Assembly: GCF_025398275.1 (NCBI RefSeq)
Contig: NZ_JAODOR010000004.1
Location: 186,001-250,000, forward strand
From: Microbacterium memoriense
Lineage (GTDB): Bacteria; Actinomycetota; Actinomycetes; Actinomycetales; Microbacteriaceae
Direction of reading: 5' to 3'
Length of the DNA stretch: 64,000 nt
Shown: positions 1-9,022 of the stretch, piece by piece
How positions within the stretch are numbered: position 1 is the first letter of the stretch
How the letters are laid out: every line of letters starts with the position of its first letter
Made by a program: the position numbers and the translations under genes
Notes under the pieces: generated by a model
The model's input: only the letters and a program-made list of their open reading frames with translations
The model's database searches: none
What the model was told of the DNA's origin: nothing

Positions 1-717
1 CCCACCGGTGGGATCGCGGCTCGCAGCCTCATCTACTGGCTCCGCGATCCGCGGCATCTGGTCAATCTCGCTATCGTGCCGATCGCGGCGGTCGTCACGG
101 TGCTCCCGCTGATGCTCGTGGGTGTTCCGGTCGAGATAGCCGCGCTCGTGCCGGTTCCGCTGATGGCGCTCTTCTTCGGATGGCTGGCGCACAACGATCT
201 TGCCTATGATTCGACGGCACTGTGGATGCACCTGGCGGCAGCTGTCCGCGGGTACGCAGACCGGGCCGGGCGACTCGCTCCGGTCTTGCTCGTCGCCATT
301 CCGGTGCTCGCCGTAGCGCTTCCGATCGCGATCATGCTGCACGGCCGGTGGGCGGTTCTGCCGGCGATGGTGGGCGTGTGCGCCAGCCTCTTCCTCTGCG
401 GTCTCGGCTTGTCGTCGATCTCCTCCGCACTCGCGCCTTATCCCGTTTCGCGCCCCGGCGACAGTCCGTTCCAACAGCCGCAGCGCACCGGTGGCGGGCT
501 CTCCCAGGGCGTCGTCCTGATCGGGGCGATCATCTTGTCGCTGCCCGCGCTGTGGTGGGGGTGGCTGACGCTCACCGCCGACGTCGAATACGCATGGACT
601 GCGATGTGGGGTGGCCTCGCGATCGGCCTCGCGGTCCTGCTGATCGGGGTCTTCGGCGGGGGAGCGGTCTTCGACCGTCGCGGCAGTCGGTTGATGGAGT
701 TCGCGGAGTCCACCTGA
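1..717 (+). CDS. C-terminal part of a polytopic membrane protein (5' end outside window)
   Basis: The reading frame is open from base 1, so the gene starts before the window and at least 238 residues are seen. The visible part is very hydrophobic, with about five or six membrane segments, and ends in a short basic tail at the TGA. The residues at the window edge (WLRDPRH just before the first visible helix) resemble actinobacterial ABC-2-type or other polytopic permeases. No catalytic motif is visible, so the function is open. It is followed by a 40-base gap and the promoter of the DUF3039 gene. Confidence 0.75.
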   Translation, partial: PTGGIAARSLIYWLRDPRHLVNLAIVPIAAVVTVLPLMLVGVPVEIAALVPVPLMALFFGWLAHNDLAYDSTALWMHLAAAVRGYADRAGRLAPVLLVAIPVLAVALPIAIMLHGRWAVLPAMVGVCASLFLCGLGLSSISSALAPYPVSRPGDSPFQQPQRTGGGLSQGVVLIGAIILSLPALWWGWLTLTADVEYAWTAMWGGLAIGLAVLLIGVFGGGAVFDRRGSRLMEFAEST

Positions 718-743
718 CCCGCCCGCCCCGATCGGGCCGCCGC

Positions 744-749
744 TAGACT
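744..749 (+). promoter_or_regulatory. -10 box (TAGACT) of a leaderless promoter
   Basis: TAGACT ends 8 bases before the ATG at 758, so transcription should begin at or next to the start codon. No Shine-Dalgarno sequence is present. Confidence 0.6.
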
Positions 750-757
750 CGGGGACC

Positions 758-1042
758 ATGAGCATTCCCACAGGCGGACCCAGCCCGGTCGACAGCCCCG
801 ATCAGGGTGGGCTGGCGACGCTGGACCGTGAGCTCGAAGAGCTCCTCCGCGAAGAACACGTTGAGCCGGGCGACCACGAGCGCTTCTCGCACTACGTGAA
901 GAAGGACAAGATCCTTGAATCGGCCATCACCGGCAAGCCTGTTCGCGCGCTCTGCGGCAAGAAGTGGACCCCGGGACGCGACCCGGAGAAGTTCCCGATC
1001 TGCCCGACGTGCAAGGAAATCTACGAATCGATGATCGGCTGA
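758..1042 (+). CDS. DUF3039 domain-containing protein
   Basis: This 94-residue soluble protein matches the DUF3039 family, found almost only in actinobacteria and of unknown function. The N-terminal 35 residues are acidic and probably flexible. The core (about residues 40-94) carries His45, Cys66 and the pair Cys82-x-x-Cys85, a plausible zinc-binding set. The ATG at 758 is supported by the TAGACT box just upstream. Its 3' end lies 3 bases from the convergent pncB gene. The family call is firm; zinc binding is inference. Confidence 0.85.
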   Translation: MSIPTGGPSPVDSPDQGGLATLDRELEELLREEHVEPGDHERFSHYVKKDKILESAITGKPVRALCGKKWTPGRDPEKFPICPTCKEIYESMIG

Positions 1043-1045
1043 GCC

Positions 1046-2371
1046 TCAGTTCGCATCGACGTAGACAGTCGGAAGAGCGGGGTCGGATCGACTGAGGGCG
1101 AGTGCCCGCACGGGCAGCTCCTCGCGGACGCGCAGATGGTGTTCCCGGGCGGCGACCACACCGGCCGCGCCCTCGAAGGCAGCACCCGTTTCGCCTTGCT
1201 CGACGAGGGTGACGTGCAGCGGCCGCGCATCCGGGTATTCAGCCGCGGTCGCCACCTGCTCGAATCCATCCGACACGATGATCAGCTCACTCGTCGCTTT
1301 TCCCCGTTCGAGCGTGCGGAAGGCCGCCTTCCGCCCACCCGTGGAGGCCTTGTCGGCAGAGGCCTTGGCCACCGAGACCCACGCGCCGGACGAGTCCTGG
1401 CGGGCGACCAGCTTGTAGACCATTCCGGCTGTCGGCGCCCCGGAGCCGGTGACGACGGAGGTGCCGACCCCGTACGCATCGACAGGGGATGCCGCCAACG
1501 CGGCGATCGCGAACTCGTCCAAGTCGCTTGTGACGGTGATCTTCGTCCCGGTCGCGCCGAGCTCGTCGAGCTGCGCACGCACATGCGCGGCGACGGTGGG
1601 GAGGTCGCCGGAGTCGATCCGCACGCCGCCCAGGCCGGTACCGGCGACGTGGACCGCCAGGGCGACGCCCTCGCTGATGTCGTACGTGTCGATCAGCAGT
1701 GTCGTGTCGATACCCAAAGCGTCGATCTGGCTGCGGAACGCGGCTTCCTCGGTGTCGTGCAGAAGGGTCCAGGCGTGTGCTGCGGTGCCCATCGTGGGGA
1801 TACCCCACGTGCGTCCCGCCTCGAGGTTGCTCGTCGCGCCGAAGCCGGAGATGTACGCGGCGCGGGCCGCCGCGACCGCCGAGCGTTCGGCGGCGCGCCG
1901 CGAACCCATCTCGGCGAGTGGTCGATCGCCGGCGGCGATACTCATCCGGGCGGCGGCGCTCGCGACGGCGGAGTCGTGGTTCATGATGCTGAGCGCGAGG
2001 GTCTCCAAGACGACCGCTTCCGCGAACGTGCCCTCCACGGTGAGGATCGGCGAACCGGGGAAGTACAGCTCACCCTCGCGGTAGCCGGTGATCGATCCGG
2101 AAAACCGGTACCCCTCGAGGAACGTGAGGGTCTCGGCGCTGACGATTCGCTCGTCACGGAGGTAGCGCAGTTCGTCCTCGCCGAATCGGAACTCCCGCAA
2201 CTCCCGCAGGAGCCGACCCGTTCCGGCGACGACCCCGAAGCGGCGGGCACCGGGAAGGCGGCGTCCGAACAGCTCGAACACGCAGGGGCGCTGTGCGGTC
2301 CCGTCTCGGAGGGCGGCATCGAGCATGGTGAGCTCGTAGCGGTCGGTGAGCAGGGCGGTCGACTCCGGCAT
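1046..2371 (-). CDS. pncB: Nicotinate phosphoribosyltransferase
   Basis: This cytosolic enzyme of NAD salvage joins nicotinate to PRPP, with ATP hydrolysis, to give nicotinate mononucleotide. The 441-residue length is normal. Family motifs are present: [10 protein letters not shown] near the N-terminus, MGSRRA, the [10 protein letters not shown] segment, GTAAHAW, LIDTYD and RIDSGDL in the phosphoribosyl-binding barrel. The ATG at 2371 follows a TAGAGT box by 6 bases on the minus strand, indicating a leaderless transcript. It is divergent from murI and convergent with the DUF3039 gene. Confidence 0.95.
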   Translation of the reverse strand: MPESTALLTDRYELTMLDAALRDGTAQRPCVFELFGRRLPGARRFGVVAGTGRLLRELREFRFGEDELRYLRDERIVSAETLTFLEGYRFSGSITGYREGELYFPGSPILTVEGTFAEAVVLETLALSIMNHDSAVASAAARMSIAAGDRPLAEMGSRRAAERSAVAAARAAYISGFGATSNLEAGRTWGIPTMGTAAHAWTLLHDTEEAAFRSQIDALGIDTTLLIDTYDISEGVALAVHVAGTGLGGVRIDSGDLPTVAAHVRAQLDELGATGTKITVTSDLDEFAIAALAASPVDAYGVGTSVVTGSGAPTAGMVYKLVARQDSSGAWVSVAKASADKASTGGRKAAFRTLERGKATSELIIVSDGFEQVATAAEYPDARPLHVTLVEQGETGAAFEGAAGVVAAREHHLRVREELPVRALALSRSDPALPTVYVDAN

Positions 2372-2377
2372 GCGGTC

Positions 2378-2383
2378 ACTCTA
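2378..2383 (-). promoter_or_regulatory. -10 box (TAGAGT) of pncB
   Basis: Read on the minus strand, TAGAGT lies 6 bases upstream of the pncB ATG. The spacing fits a leaderless transcript. Confidence 0.55.
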
Positions 2384-2410
2384 TCGACGTGACGGCCTGC
2401 ACTCGGCGGG

Positions 2411-2416
2411 TAGGCT
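2411..2416 (+). promoter_or_regulatory. -10 box (TAGGCT) of murI
   Basis: TAGGCT ends 8 bases before the GTG at 2425. This supports that GTG over an in-frame upstream ATG at 2389, which lies upstream of the box. Confidence 0.6.
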
Positions 2417-2424
2417 GGACAATC

Positions 2425-3252
2425 GTGAATGACGCACCGATCGGAATCTTCGACTCCGGCGTCGGCGGCCTCACCGTGGCCCGCGCTGTCTCGCAGCTTC
2501 TGCCGCGAGAATCGATTCTCTACATCGGTGACACCGCGCATTCTCCCTACGGACCGAAGCCGATCGCCGATGTGCGCCGCTTCGGTCTCGAAGTCCTCGA
2601 CACGCTGGTGGCCGAGGGCGTGAAGATGCTCGTCATCGCCTGCAACACGGCATCCGCCGCACTTCTGCGCGACGCGCGCGAACGCTACGACGTTCCCGTC
2701 GTCGAAGTGATCGGTCCCGCCGTTCGCACGGCCATCTCCGCGACCCGCAATGGTCGCGTCGGCGTGATCGGGACCGATGGCACGATCAGCTCGGGCGTCT
2801 ACCAGGACATGCTCGGTGTTCATCCTGAGCTCACGGTCTCTGCGGTGGCATGCCCGCGGTTCGTCGATTTCGTGGAGGCCGGTGTCACCGGATCCCCGGA
2901 GGTCCTCGCTGTCGCCGAGGAGTACCTGGCGCCGCTGCGGCACGCGGGTGTCGACACGCTGGTCCTGGGCTGTACGCACTACCCGTTCCTCGAGGGTGCG
3001 ATCAGCTATGTGATGGGTCCGGAAGTGTCGCTCGTCAGCAGCGACACCGAGACGGCGAAAGATGTCTACCGCAGGCTCGTGTCGCGTGACCTTCTGGCCG
3101 GGCCCGATGCCGTCCCGACCCACGTCTACGAAGCCACCGGCGCGTCAGCCGATGACTTCCTCCGTCTCGCCGATCGGCTGATGGGCCGCGGCGTGTCTTC
3201 CGTGCGCCTCGTGCAGACCGGCGCGATCGACATTCCGAAGGGAACCCCATGA
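2425..3252 (+). CDS. murI: Glutamate racemase
   Basis: Interconverts L- and D-glutamate, supplying D-Glu for peptidoglycan. The 275-residue product has DSGVGG (10-15), the GDTAHSPYG loop, catalytic Cys73 in CNTAS and catalytic Cys183 in GCTHYP, both intact. An in-frame start at 2389 would add 12 residues that family members lack, and it lies upstream of the TAGGCT box, so I chose GTG 2425. The stop overlaps the rph start (ATGA), so murI-rph are translationally coupled and probably co-transcribed with rdgB. This murI-rph-rdgB order is common in actinobacteria. Confidence 0.95.
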   Translation: MNDAPIGIFDSGVGGLTVARAVSQLLPRESILYIGDTAHSPYGPKPIADVRRFGLEVLDTLVAEGVKMLVIACNTASAALLRDARERYDVPVVEVIGPAVRTAISATRNGRVGVIGTDGTISSGVYQDMLGVHPELTVSAVACPRFVDFVEAGVTGSPEVLAVAEEYLAPLRHAGVDTLVLGCTHYPFLEGAISYVMGPEVSLVSSDTETAKDVYRRLVSRDLLAGPDAVPTHVYEATGASADDFLRLADRLMGRGVSSVRLVQTGAIDIPKGTP

Positions 3253-3983
3253 CCGAGACCATCCGCAAAGACGGCCGTACCGTCGACCAGCTGCGCCCCG
3301 TGGTGATCGAACGAGGCTGGAGCGCGCACGCCGAAGGATCGGCACTCATCTCCTTCGGTGGGACGAAGGTGCTCTGCACGGCCTCCTTCACCGGCGGCGT
3401 GCCCCGCTGGCTCACCGGCAAGGGCAAGGGGTGGGTGACGGCGGAGTACGCGATGCTGCCGCGCGCCACCAATTCGCGCAACGACCGTGAGTCGATCAGG
3501 GGCAAGGTCGGTGGGCGCACCCACGAGATCTCGCGGCTCATCGGGCGCGCGCTTCGCGCCGTCGTCGACACGAAGGCGCTGGGCGAGAACACGATCGTGA
3601 TCGACTGCGACGTCCTGCAGGCAGACGGCGGCACCCGCACCGCCGCGATCACCGGCGCCTACGTCGCGCTGGTCGACGCGATCGAGTGGGGCCGCGCGAA
3701 GGGGCTCGTCGGCAAGAATGCGAAGGTCCTGATCGATTCCGTCGCGGCGATTTCGGTCGGGATCATCGATGGTGAGCCCATGCTCGACCTCGCGTACGTC
3801 GAGGACGTCCGCGCTGAGACGGACATGAACGTCGTCGTCACCGGACGCGGCCTGTTCGTCGAAGTCCAGGGCACCGCTGAGGGCGCTCCGTTCGACAAGC
3901 GCGAGCTCGATGCCCTCCTCGACCTCGGCGTCGCCGGATGCGCTGACCTGCGTGAGCAGCAGGCTGCGGCGCTCCAGGCCTGA
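3249..3983 (+). CDS. rph: Ribonuclease PH
   Basis: A phosphorolytic 3'-5' exoribonuclease that trims tRNA 3' ends. At 244 residues it is full length. It starts with the usual [10 protein letters not shown] segment and contains the GGTKVLC strand, the [13 protein letters not shown] stretch with the RNA-contacting basic region after it, and the phosphate-site segment [13 protein letters not shown]. The ATG overlaps the murI stop. CCA trimming is relevant here because two of the three tRNA genes in the window, and the tmRNA gene, lack an encoded CCA. Confidence 0.95.
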   Translation: MTETIRKDGRTVDQLRPVVIERGWSAHAEGSALISFGGTKVLCTASFTGGVPRWLTGKGKGWVTAEYAMLPRATNSRNDRESIRGKVGGRTHEISRLIGRALRAVVDTKALGENTIVIDCDVLQADGGTRTAAITGAYVALVDAIEWGRAKGLVGKNAKVLIDSVAAISVGIIDGEPMLDLAYVEDVRAETDMNVVVTGRGLFVEVQGTAEGAPFDKRELDALLDLGVAGCADLREQQAAALQA

Positions 3984-4006
3984 AGCGTCCCGCACCCGGA
4001 ACACGC

Positions 4007-4600
4007 ATGAGCAGAATCGTCCTCGCGACCCACAACCCGCACAAAGTCGAGGAGTTCGGCGCGATCGTCGCCGCGACGCGCCCCGATCTCGAGGTCGTCG
4101 GATACGACGGTCCCGAGCCGGTCGAGGACGGCGTGATGTTCGCCGACAACGCGCTGATCAAGGCGCGCGCCGCGGCTGCGCACACCGGACTGCCGGCCTT
4201 GGCGGATGATTCGGGGATCTGTGTCGATGTCCTGGGGGGCGCGCCCGGCGTCTTCTCCGCCTATTGGGCGGGGCACAAGAAGGACGCCGTTGCCAACCTC
4301 GAACTCCTGCTCGATCAGCTGTCCGATATCGCCGATCCGCACCGCGCGGCGCGGTTCGTCTCGACGATCGCGCTCGTCACGCCGGATGGCCGTGAGCACG
4401 TCGTCGAGGGCGTCTGGCCCGGACGACTTGCGTTGCGACCGTCCGGTGGCGGCGGGTTCGGGTACGACCCGATCTTCCTCCCCGACGGTCACGACGGTCG
4501 GAGCGCCGCCGACCTCACCGCGCCGGAGAAGAATGCGGCATCCCACCGCGCGCGCGCCTTCGTCGCCCTCGCCCCGCTGCTTCAGAATCTGGAGCGATAA
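4007..4600 (+). CDS. rdgB: Non-canonical purine NTP pyrophosphatase (RdgB/HAM1 family)
   Basis: Hydrolyses dITP, ITP and XTP to monophosphates, keeping deaminated purines out of nucleic acids. The 197-residue protein has the N-terminal ATHNPHKVEE substrate motif, the ADDSG metal-binding segment near residue 65, the GxPGVxSAYWAG turn and the GFGYDPIF signature near residue 150. It lies 23 bases after rph on the same strand, likely in the same operon. Confidence 0.95.
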   Translation: MSRIVLATHNPHKVEEFGAIVAATRPDLEVVGYDGPEPVEDGVMFADNALIKARAAAAHTGLPALADDSGICVDVLGGAPGVFSAYWAGHKKDAVANLELLLDQLSDIADPHRAARFVSTIALVTPDGREHVVEGVWPGRLALRPSGGGGFGYDPIFLPDGHDGRSAADLTAPEKNAASHRARAFVALAPLLQNLER

Positions 4601-4647
4601 CCGTTCCCGACTGGGGCGTGGAGCGGGTGCGCGCCCGGGGCGGGGCA

Positions 4648-4653
4648 TAGCCT
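4648..4653 (+). promoter_or_regulatory. -10 box (TAGCCT) of the CDF transporter gene
   Basis: TAGCCT ends 6 bases before the ATG at 4660, giving a leaderless arrangement. Confidence 0.5.
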
Positions 4654-4659
4654 CGGATC

Positions 4660-5571
4660 ATGCACGATCATGCACCCGCTGGCGGTCTCCGGGGCGCGAG
4701 CAACCAGCGGCTCCTCGCAATCTCGCTGTCGTTGACGGCGAGCGTCATGATCGTCCAGATCGTCGGCGCTGTCATGACCGGATCGCTCGCGCTCCTCGCT
4801 GACGCGGCACACATGTTCACGGACGCCTCAGCCCTCGTGATCGCCCTGATCGCCTCGCGGGTCGCCGCGCGCCCGGCCGACGACCGCAACACGTACGGAT
4901 ATCAGCGGGCCGAGGTCTTCGGTGCTTTGGTCAACGCCGTCATCCTGATCATGCTGATGGTGTGGATCGCCGTCGAAGCCGTGGGCCGACTCCTACGCCC
5001 GAGCGAGGTGGAGGTCGCCGCCGGCCTCATGCTCGTCGTCGCCGTGGTCGGCCTCATCGCCAACGCCGTCTCGATGTATCTGCTCAGCGCCGCGCAGAAG
5101 CGGAGCATCAACGTCCGTGGTGCCTACCTCGAAGTTCTCGGCGATCTGATCGGTTCCGCCGTCGTGATCGTCGCGGCCGTCGTGATCGCCGTCACCGGGT
5201 GGATGCCGGTCGACGCGCTCGCGTCGCTCGTCATCGCGGCGATGATCGTGCCGCGCGCCGCGGGGCTTCTCCGGGAGGTCCTCTCGGTTTTGGGGGAACG
5301 TGCTCCGCAGGGCACCGAGGTCGCCGCGATCCGGGACCACATCCTCGGTGAACCGGGTGTCGTCGATGTCCACGACGTGCACGTGTGGCAACTCACCCGG
5401 GGCGCCCCGGTGTTCACCGCCCACGTCGTCGTGGACGAGGCGGTGCTCAGCGGGGGATCGGGACAGTTGCTCTCGCGCCTGCAGGGATGTCTGTCCTCGC
5501 ATTTCGATGTCGAGCATTCCACGTTCCAGTTCGAACCGGCAGGCCACCGCGAACACGATCGCCACGGCTGA
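4660..5571 (+). CDS. Cation diffusion facilitator (CDF/CzcD-type) metal exporter
   Basis: A membrane Zn2+/Co2+/Cd2+-proton antiporter of the CDF family. The 303 residues hold about six membrane helices followed by a cytoplasmic metal-sensing domain (from about residue 210). The transport-site pattern HxxxD is present in helix 2 (AHMFTDA), and a matching acidic/His site is expected in helix 5 (MPVDALAS). The C-terminal domain has the typical VHDVHVWQL strand. The start is rich in His (MHDHAP), which may capture metal. Substrate choice among divalent metals cannot be read from sequence. Confidence 0.93.
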   Translation: MHDHAPAGGLRGASNQRLLAISLSLTASVMIVQIVGAVMTGSLALLADAAHMFTDASALVIALIASRVAARPADDRNTYGYQRAEVFGALVNAVILIMLMVWIAVEAVGRLLRPSEVEVAAGLMLVVAVVGLIANAVSMYLLSAAQKRSINVRGAYLEVLGDLIGSAVVIVAAVVIAVTGWMPVDALASLVIAAMIVPRAAGLLREVLSVLGERAPQGTEVAAIRDHILGEPGVVDVHDVHVWQLTRGAPVFTAHVVVDEAVLSGGSGQLLSRLQGCLSSHFDVEHSTFQFEPAGHREHDRHG

Positions 5572-5610
5572 TCACGCCCGGGTCGGCGACAGCGGGCGGG
5601 TGCGCGCTCT

Positions 5611-5651
5611 CGCTGGTCGAGCGCCGCTGCGACGCCGCGGTGTATCGAGAT
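5611..5651. repeat. Short intergenic repeat, copy A (GGTCGAG...TATCGAGAT type)
   Basis: Forty-one bases in the gap after the CDF gene carry GGTCGAG, a GC-rich middle with partial dyad symmetry, and GGTGTATCGAGAT. The same right half (GCGGTGTATCGAGAT) and a similar left half recur at 47283-47327. Both copies are between genes and read in the same direction. Confidence 0.5.
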
Positions 5652-5688
5652 CGTCGCGCGTCCACCTCGATGTGCGACGATCCTAGAG

Positions 5689-6531
5689 ATGAACGACGAC
5701 GCTCTCAGAGAACTGCGCGAGCTGCGCGCGCGTGCCTACGGACCGGATGCCGATCTCGCCGGCGACGCCGATGCTCACGCGCGTCTCGCCCATCTGGAAG
5801 AGCAGGTCCGTGCCGCGGAGAGGGCGCGCGTGAACGTCGCGCCGGGGGAGTCGGGGACGAGCACAGATGAGCCGCACACGCCGGCGTCGCCGGCATCCGT
5901 GTCGATCATCGAGGGTCTGTTCGCGGCGCCGCACGCTGATGCGTCCTCTGCTGGGGACCGCGCGGAGGAGCCGCCCGTTGCACCGAGGCGTTCCGGCCTC
6001 GGCGGGTTCTTCGCGCGCATCCGCCCGACCCGTCCGGTCGCGATGGCGTGGGCGGCGTCGCTCGTTGTGGTGGCGGTCCTGACCGCAGCGCTCGTCGCGG
6101 GCGTGGAGAGCCTCCGGCCGATCTCGGCGCCGAGCGGCGCGCGTCAGGTGGCGACGATCGGCGATGGAGAGCGCATCGACGACGACGCGGCCAACGCGTG
6201 GTTCGGGGCGGAGGGGGCGCGTTCCTACGAGTTCCTCGGGTTGACGGTCCTCACGATCGACGAGTCAGGGGATGATCCGCCACAGACGTGTATCGCGGTC
6301 GTCCCCACCGACAGCGTCAGCTTCCGAGACCGCACGTTCAGCGGGCAGGTGTATTCGGGATGCGCCGTGGGGGCCTTTCCGGCAACAGCGGAGTTCACGG
6401 TGCTAGGGGTGGCGCCGGCCGAACTGCGCGCGTTGTACCCGATCGGGACCGCTGTGCAGTTCGTGCTGGTGGGCGAGGAGGTCGTCGTCTTCGCGGACGC
6501 CGGGAGCGGTATCTCCGCATCCGAGGGCTGA
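5689..6531 (+). CDS. Hypothetical single-pass membrane protein
   Basis: A 280-residue protein that I do not recognise. Residues 1-45 are charged and probably helical, as in coiled-coil regions. Residues 50-110 are low-complexity linker rich in Pro, Ala and acidic residues. One membrane helix spans about 117-139, and about 140 residues follow it, probably outside the cell. The outer part has two cysteines about 20 residues apart (in PQTCIAV and YSGCAVG) that could form a disulfide. It is followed, convergently, by ligD. Confidence 0.7.
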   Translation: MNDDALRELRELRARAYGPDADLAGDADAHARLAHLEEQVRAAERARVNVAPGESGTSTDEPHTPASPASVSIIEGLFAAPHADASSAGDRAEEPPVAPRRSGLGGFFARIRPTRPVAMAWAASLVVVAVLTAALVAGVESLRPISAPSGARQVATIGDGERIDDDAANAWFGAEGARSYEFLGLTVLTIDESGDDPPQTCIAVVPTDSVSFRDRTFSGQVYSGCAVGAFPATAEFTVLGVAPAELRALYPIGTAVQFVLVGEEVVVFADAGSGISASEG

Positions 6532-6537
6532 CGCGGG

Positions 6538-8943
6538 TCACGGCGCCCGACGCACGTCCGTCGGCGTGATGTCCGGACGCAGCCCGCGCCAACGCGCGTG
6601 CCGCAACGTACCGTTCGGCGTGAACTCGGCGAACTCGACTTCACCGACCAGCCGGGGCTCGACCCAGACCGCGTCGGACTCGTCGGCCGCCGGAACCGCG
6701 AAGAAGGGATTCTCGACGGTCCGCACCAGCATCTCGTCCAGTCGCGCACGTTCCCGCTCAGTGAACCCCGAGCCGACTCGTCCGACGTACACCAGTCCGT
6801 CCGGACCCGGGATGCCGACAAGAAGCGACCCGATGTCGCCGGTGCGGCCACCCCGTCCGGGCCGGATGCCGCCGATGACGACATCGTGCGTGTGGGTGAT
6901 CTTGACCTTGAGCCAGGCCTCCGACCGCGCGCCGGGGCGATACGGCGATCGGGGATCCTTCACCACGACGCCCTCCAGGCCGAGTTCGCGCGCGGTCGCG
7001 AGGGCGCCCACGACATCGTCGGCCACCGGCGGCACGACGATCGACGAGATTACGGCACGTGTGCGCTTCTCCAGCAGGGCGCGACGGTCAGCCAACGGGA
7101 TCGCGGTCGCATCCGTCTCACCGGATCCGAGCGCGTCGAACAGAAGGAATGTCACGGGAGTTCGCGCCGCTTCCCGGTCGATCTCACGCGGCTTCGTCAG
7201 GTGCATGCGGTTCTGCAGGCGGCTGAAGCTCGGTATGCCGCGGCTGTCGAAGGCGACGATCTCGCCGTCCACGGTGAGCGGCCCCGGGCCGAAGCCCGGA
7301 TCGCCACCCGTGAGCTCCGGGTACCGGGCCGTGATGTCGGTGCCGCTGCGCGCCTTCAGCGTCAGGCGCTCCCCGTCCCACATGCCGACGGCGCGAATGC
7401 CGTCCCATTTGAACTCGACCCACGGTGTTCCCCACCGCGCCGCCGCGCGCGTGGCCTCGGGCTCCGTGGCGGTCGTTGCGAGCATGGGGCCGGCGGTCGC
7501 GACCGAAACCGCGCTCGCGTGGGGGTGCGCGCTCGCGCGTTGAGGCCGACATGCCCGTGCCTGAGCCTGTTGCTCCGGACCCTCGGCGTGTCGATGGGGC
7601 ATCCGATGGAGGAGCCATTGCGACTTCTCGCCCGCTCCTTCCGTGCGGATCAATGCCAGCCTCGCGGAGCCCAGTGGTCCACCAGGCCGCCCGGAGACGG
7701 TCACGATCACTTCGTCGTCGCGCCATTTCTCGGTGACGTAGCTCCCGGTGTCCCAGATCGTCATCGTGCCCGCGCCATATTCTCCCCGTGGAATGTCTCC
7801 CGCAAAGGCGAGGTACTCGAGCGGATGGGGCTCCGTCATCACCGCGAGATGATTGCGCTCGGGAGACTCCGGAATGCCGCGGGGCACCGCCCAACTCACG
7901 AGCACGCCATCGTGCTCCAGCCGGAGGTCGAAGTGCAGGCGTGACGCGTGGTGTTCGTGCACGACGAACCGCGTGCCGGACGGGGCGCCCACTGGCGCCG
8001 TGTCGGGCATCGGTTCGGGAGTGCGATCGGCCGAGCGCTTTGCGAGGTAGGTCGCGAGGGGAAGCGCCGAGCGCGGGGCGAGGTCGGTGAGCGGATCGCC
8101 GAGATGGTCGGCCCGGTCGATCACCTCGTCGAAGCGGAGCTGTCGGAGGTTCGGTTCATCCAACTCCGACCAGGTGCGGGGAGCGGCGACGGTCGGTTCG
8201 TCCCGCCCGCGGAGCGAGTAGGGCGCGATCGTGGTCTTCGCAGCATTGTTCTGGCTCCAATCGAGGAACACCCGGCCCGCCCGGAGGCTCTTCGACATCT
8301 GGCTGACCACGAGGTCGGGGTGGTCGGCCTCGAGCAGCCGCGCGAGCTCCTTTGCGAAGGCCGAGATCTCGTCGCTCGTTCGCGTGCCGTCGAGCCGGGC
8401 GTACAGATGGATGCCTTTGCTTCCACTCGTCACCGGGACGCACGGCATCCCCATGTCGTCGAGGATCGTTCGCAGCAGGCGCGCGACCTCTGCGCATTCA
8501 GCGAGCCCGACGCCCGGGCCGGGATCGAGGTCGAGGACCAGTCGATCCGGGTGTTGACGTGTGCCCTGTGCGTCGAAACGCCATTGCGGAGTATGGAGCT
8601 CGAGGCTCGCGACCTGAGCGAGGTACACGAGGGCCGCCAGATTCTCCACGAGCGGATAGTCCTTCGCTCCGGTCGAGTGATCGATCGCGCGCCGAGGAAT
8701 CCAGTCGGGGGCACCGGGTTCGAGGTCTTTCGCGAAGAACGGCGCGTGATCGACGCCCTCCGGCCAGCGGAGCCGCGTCACGGGACGTCCAGCAAGGTGC
8801 GGGAGCAGCAGCGGAGCGATTCGGGTGAGGTAGTCGATCACTTCACCTTTGGACGTGCCGGTGCGCGGGTAGAGGACCTTGTCGAGATTGGTCAGGCGCA
8901 GGCGGTGGCCCTCCACGTCGACGAGCTGTCCGCTGCCTGCCAT
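6538..8943 (-). CDS. ligD: Multifunctional NHEJ DNA ligase LigD (polymerase, phosphoesterase and ligase domains)
   Basis: Repairs double-strand breaks with Ku. The 801 residues are ordered POL-PE-LIG, as in mycobacterial LigD. The primase-type polymerase (about 1-290) has DLDP (about 137-141), SGSKGIH and the third acidic site in FLDWS. The 3'-phosphoesterase (about 320-450) has HxxxRLHFDLRLE near 334-342 and the HPLEY histidine. A basic, low-complexity linker (about 460-490) leads to the ATP-dependent ligase with catalytic Lys512 in KWDG, the VDGEIVAF segment and the EGVVVKDP motif. All core residues look intact. It is divergent from ku with 79 bases between the chosen starts. Confidence 0.95.
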   Translation of the reverse strand: MAGSGQLVDVEGHRLRLTNLDKVLYPRTGTSKGEVIDYLTRIAPLLLPHLAGRPVTRLRWPEGVDHAPFFAKDLEPGAPDWIPRRAIDHSTGAKDYPLVENLAALVYLAQVASLELHTPQWRFDAQGTRQHPDRLVLDLDPGPGVGLAECAEVARLLRTILDDMGMPCVPVTSGSKGIHLYARLDGTRTSDEISAFAKELARLLEADHPDLVVSQMSKSLRAGRVFLDWSQNNAAKTTIAPYSLRGRDEPTVAAPRTWSELDEPNLRQLRFDEVIDRADHLGDPLTDLAPRSALPLATYLAKRSADRTPEPMPDTAPVGAPSGTRFVVHEHHASRLHFDLRLEHDGVLVSWAVPRGIPESPERNHLAVMTEPHPLEYLAFAGDIPRGEYGAGTMTIWDTGSYVTEKWRDDEVIVTVSGRPGGPLGSARLALIRTEGAGEKSQWLLHRMPHRHAEGPEQQAQARACRPQRASAHPHASAVSVATAGPMLATTATEPEATRAAARWGTPWVEFKWDGIRAVGMWDGERLTLKARSGTDITARYPELTGGDPGFGPGPLTVDGEIVAFDSRGIPSFSRLQNRMHLTKPREIDREAARTPVTFLLFDALGSGETDATAIPLADRRALLEKRTRAVISSIVVPPVADDVVGALATARELGLEGVVVKDPRSPYRPGARSEAWLKVKITHTHDVVIGGIRPGRGGRTGDIGSLLVGIPGPDGLVYVGRVGSGFTERERARLDEMLVRTVENPFFAVPAADESDAVWVEPRLVGEVEFAEFTPNGTLRHARWRGLRPDITPTDVRRAP

Positions 8944-9022
8944 GCCGCCAGGCTAGCGCGACGATCGCGAACAACAGGAGAGGGAGTGGCGGCGACAGTT
9001 GTGACCGGTGTTCACTGGGGTG

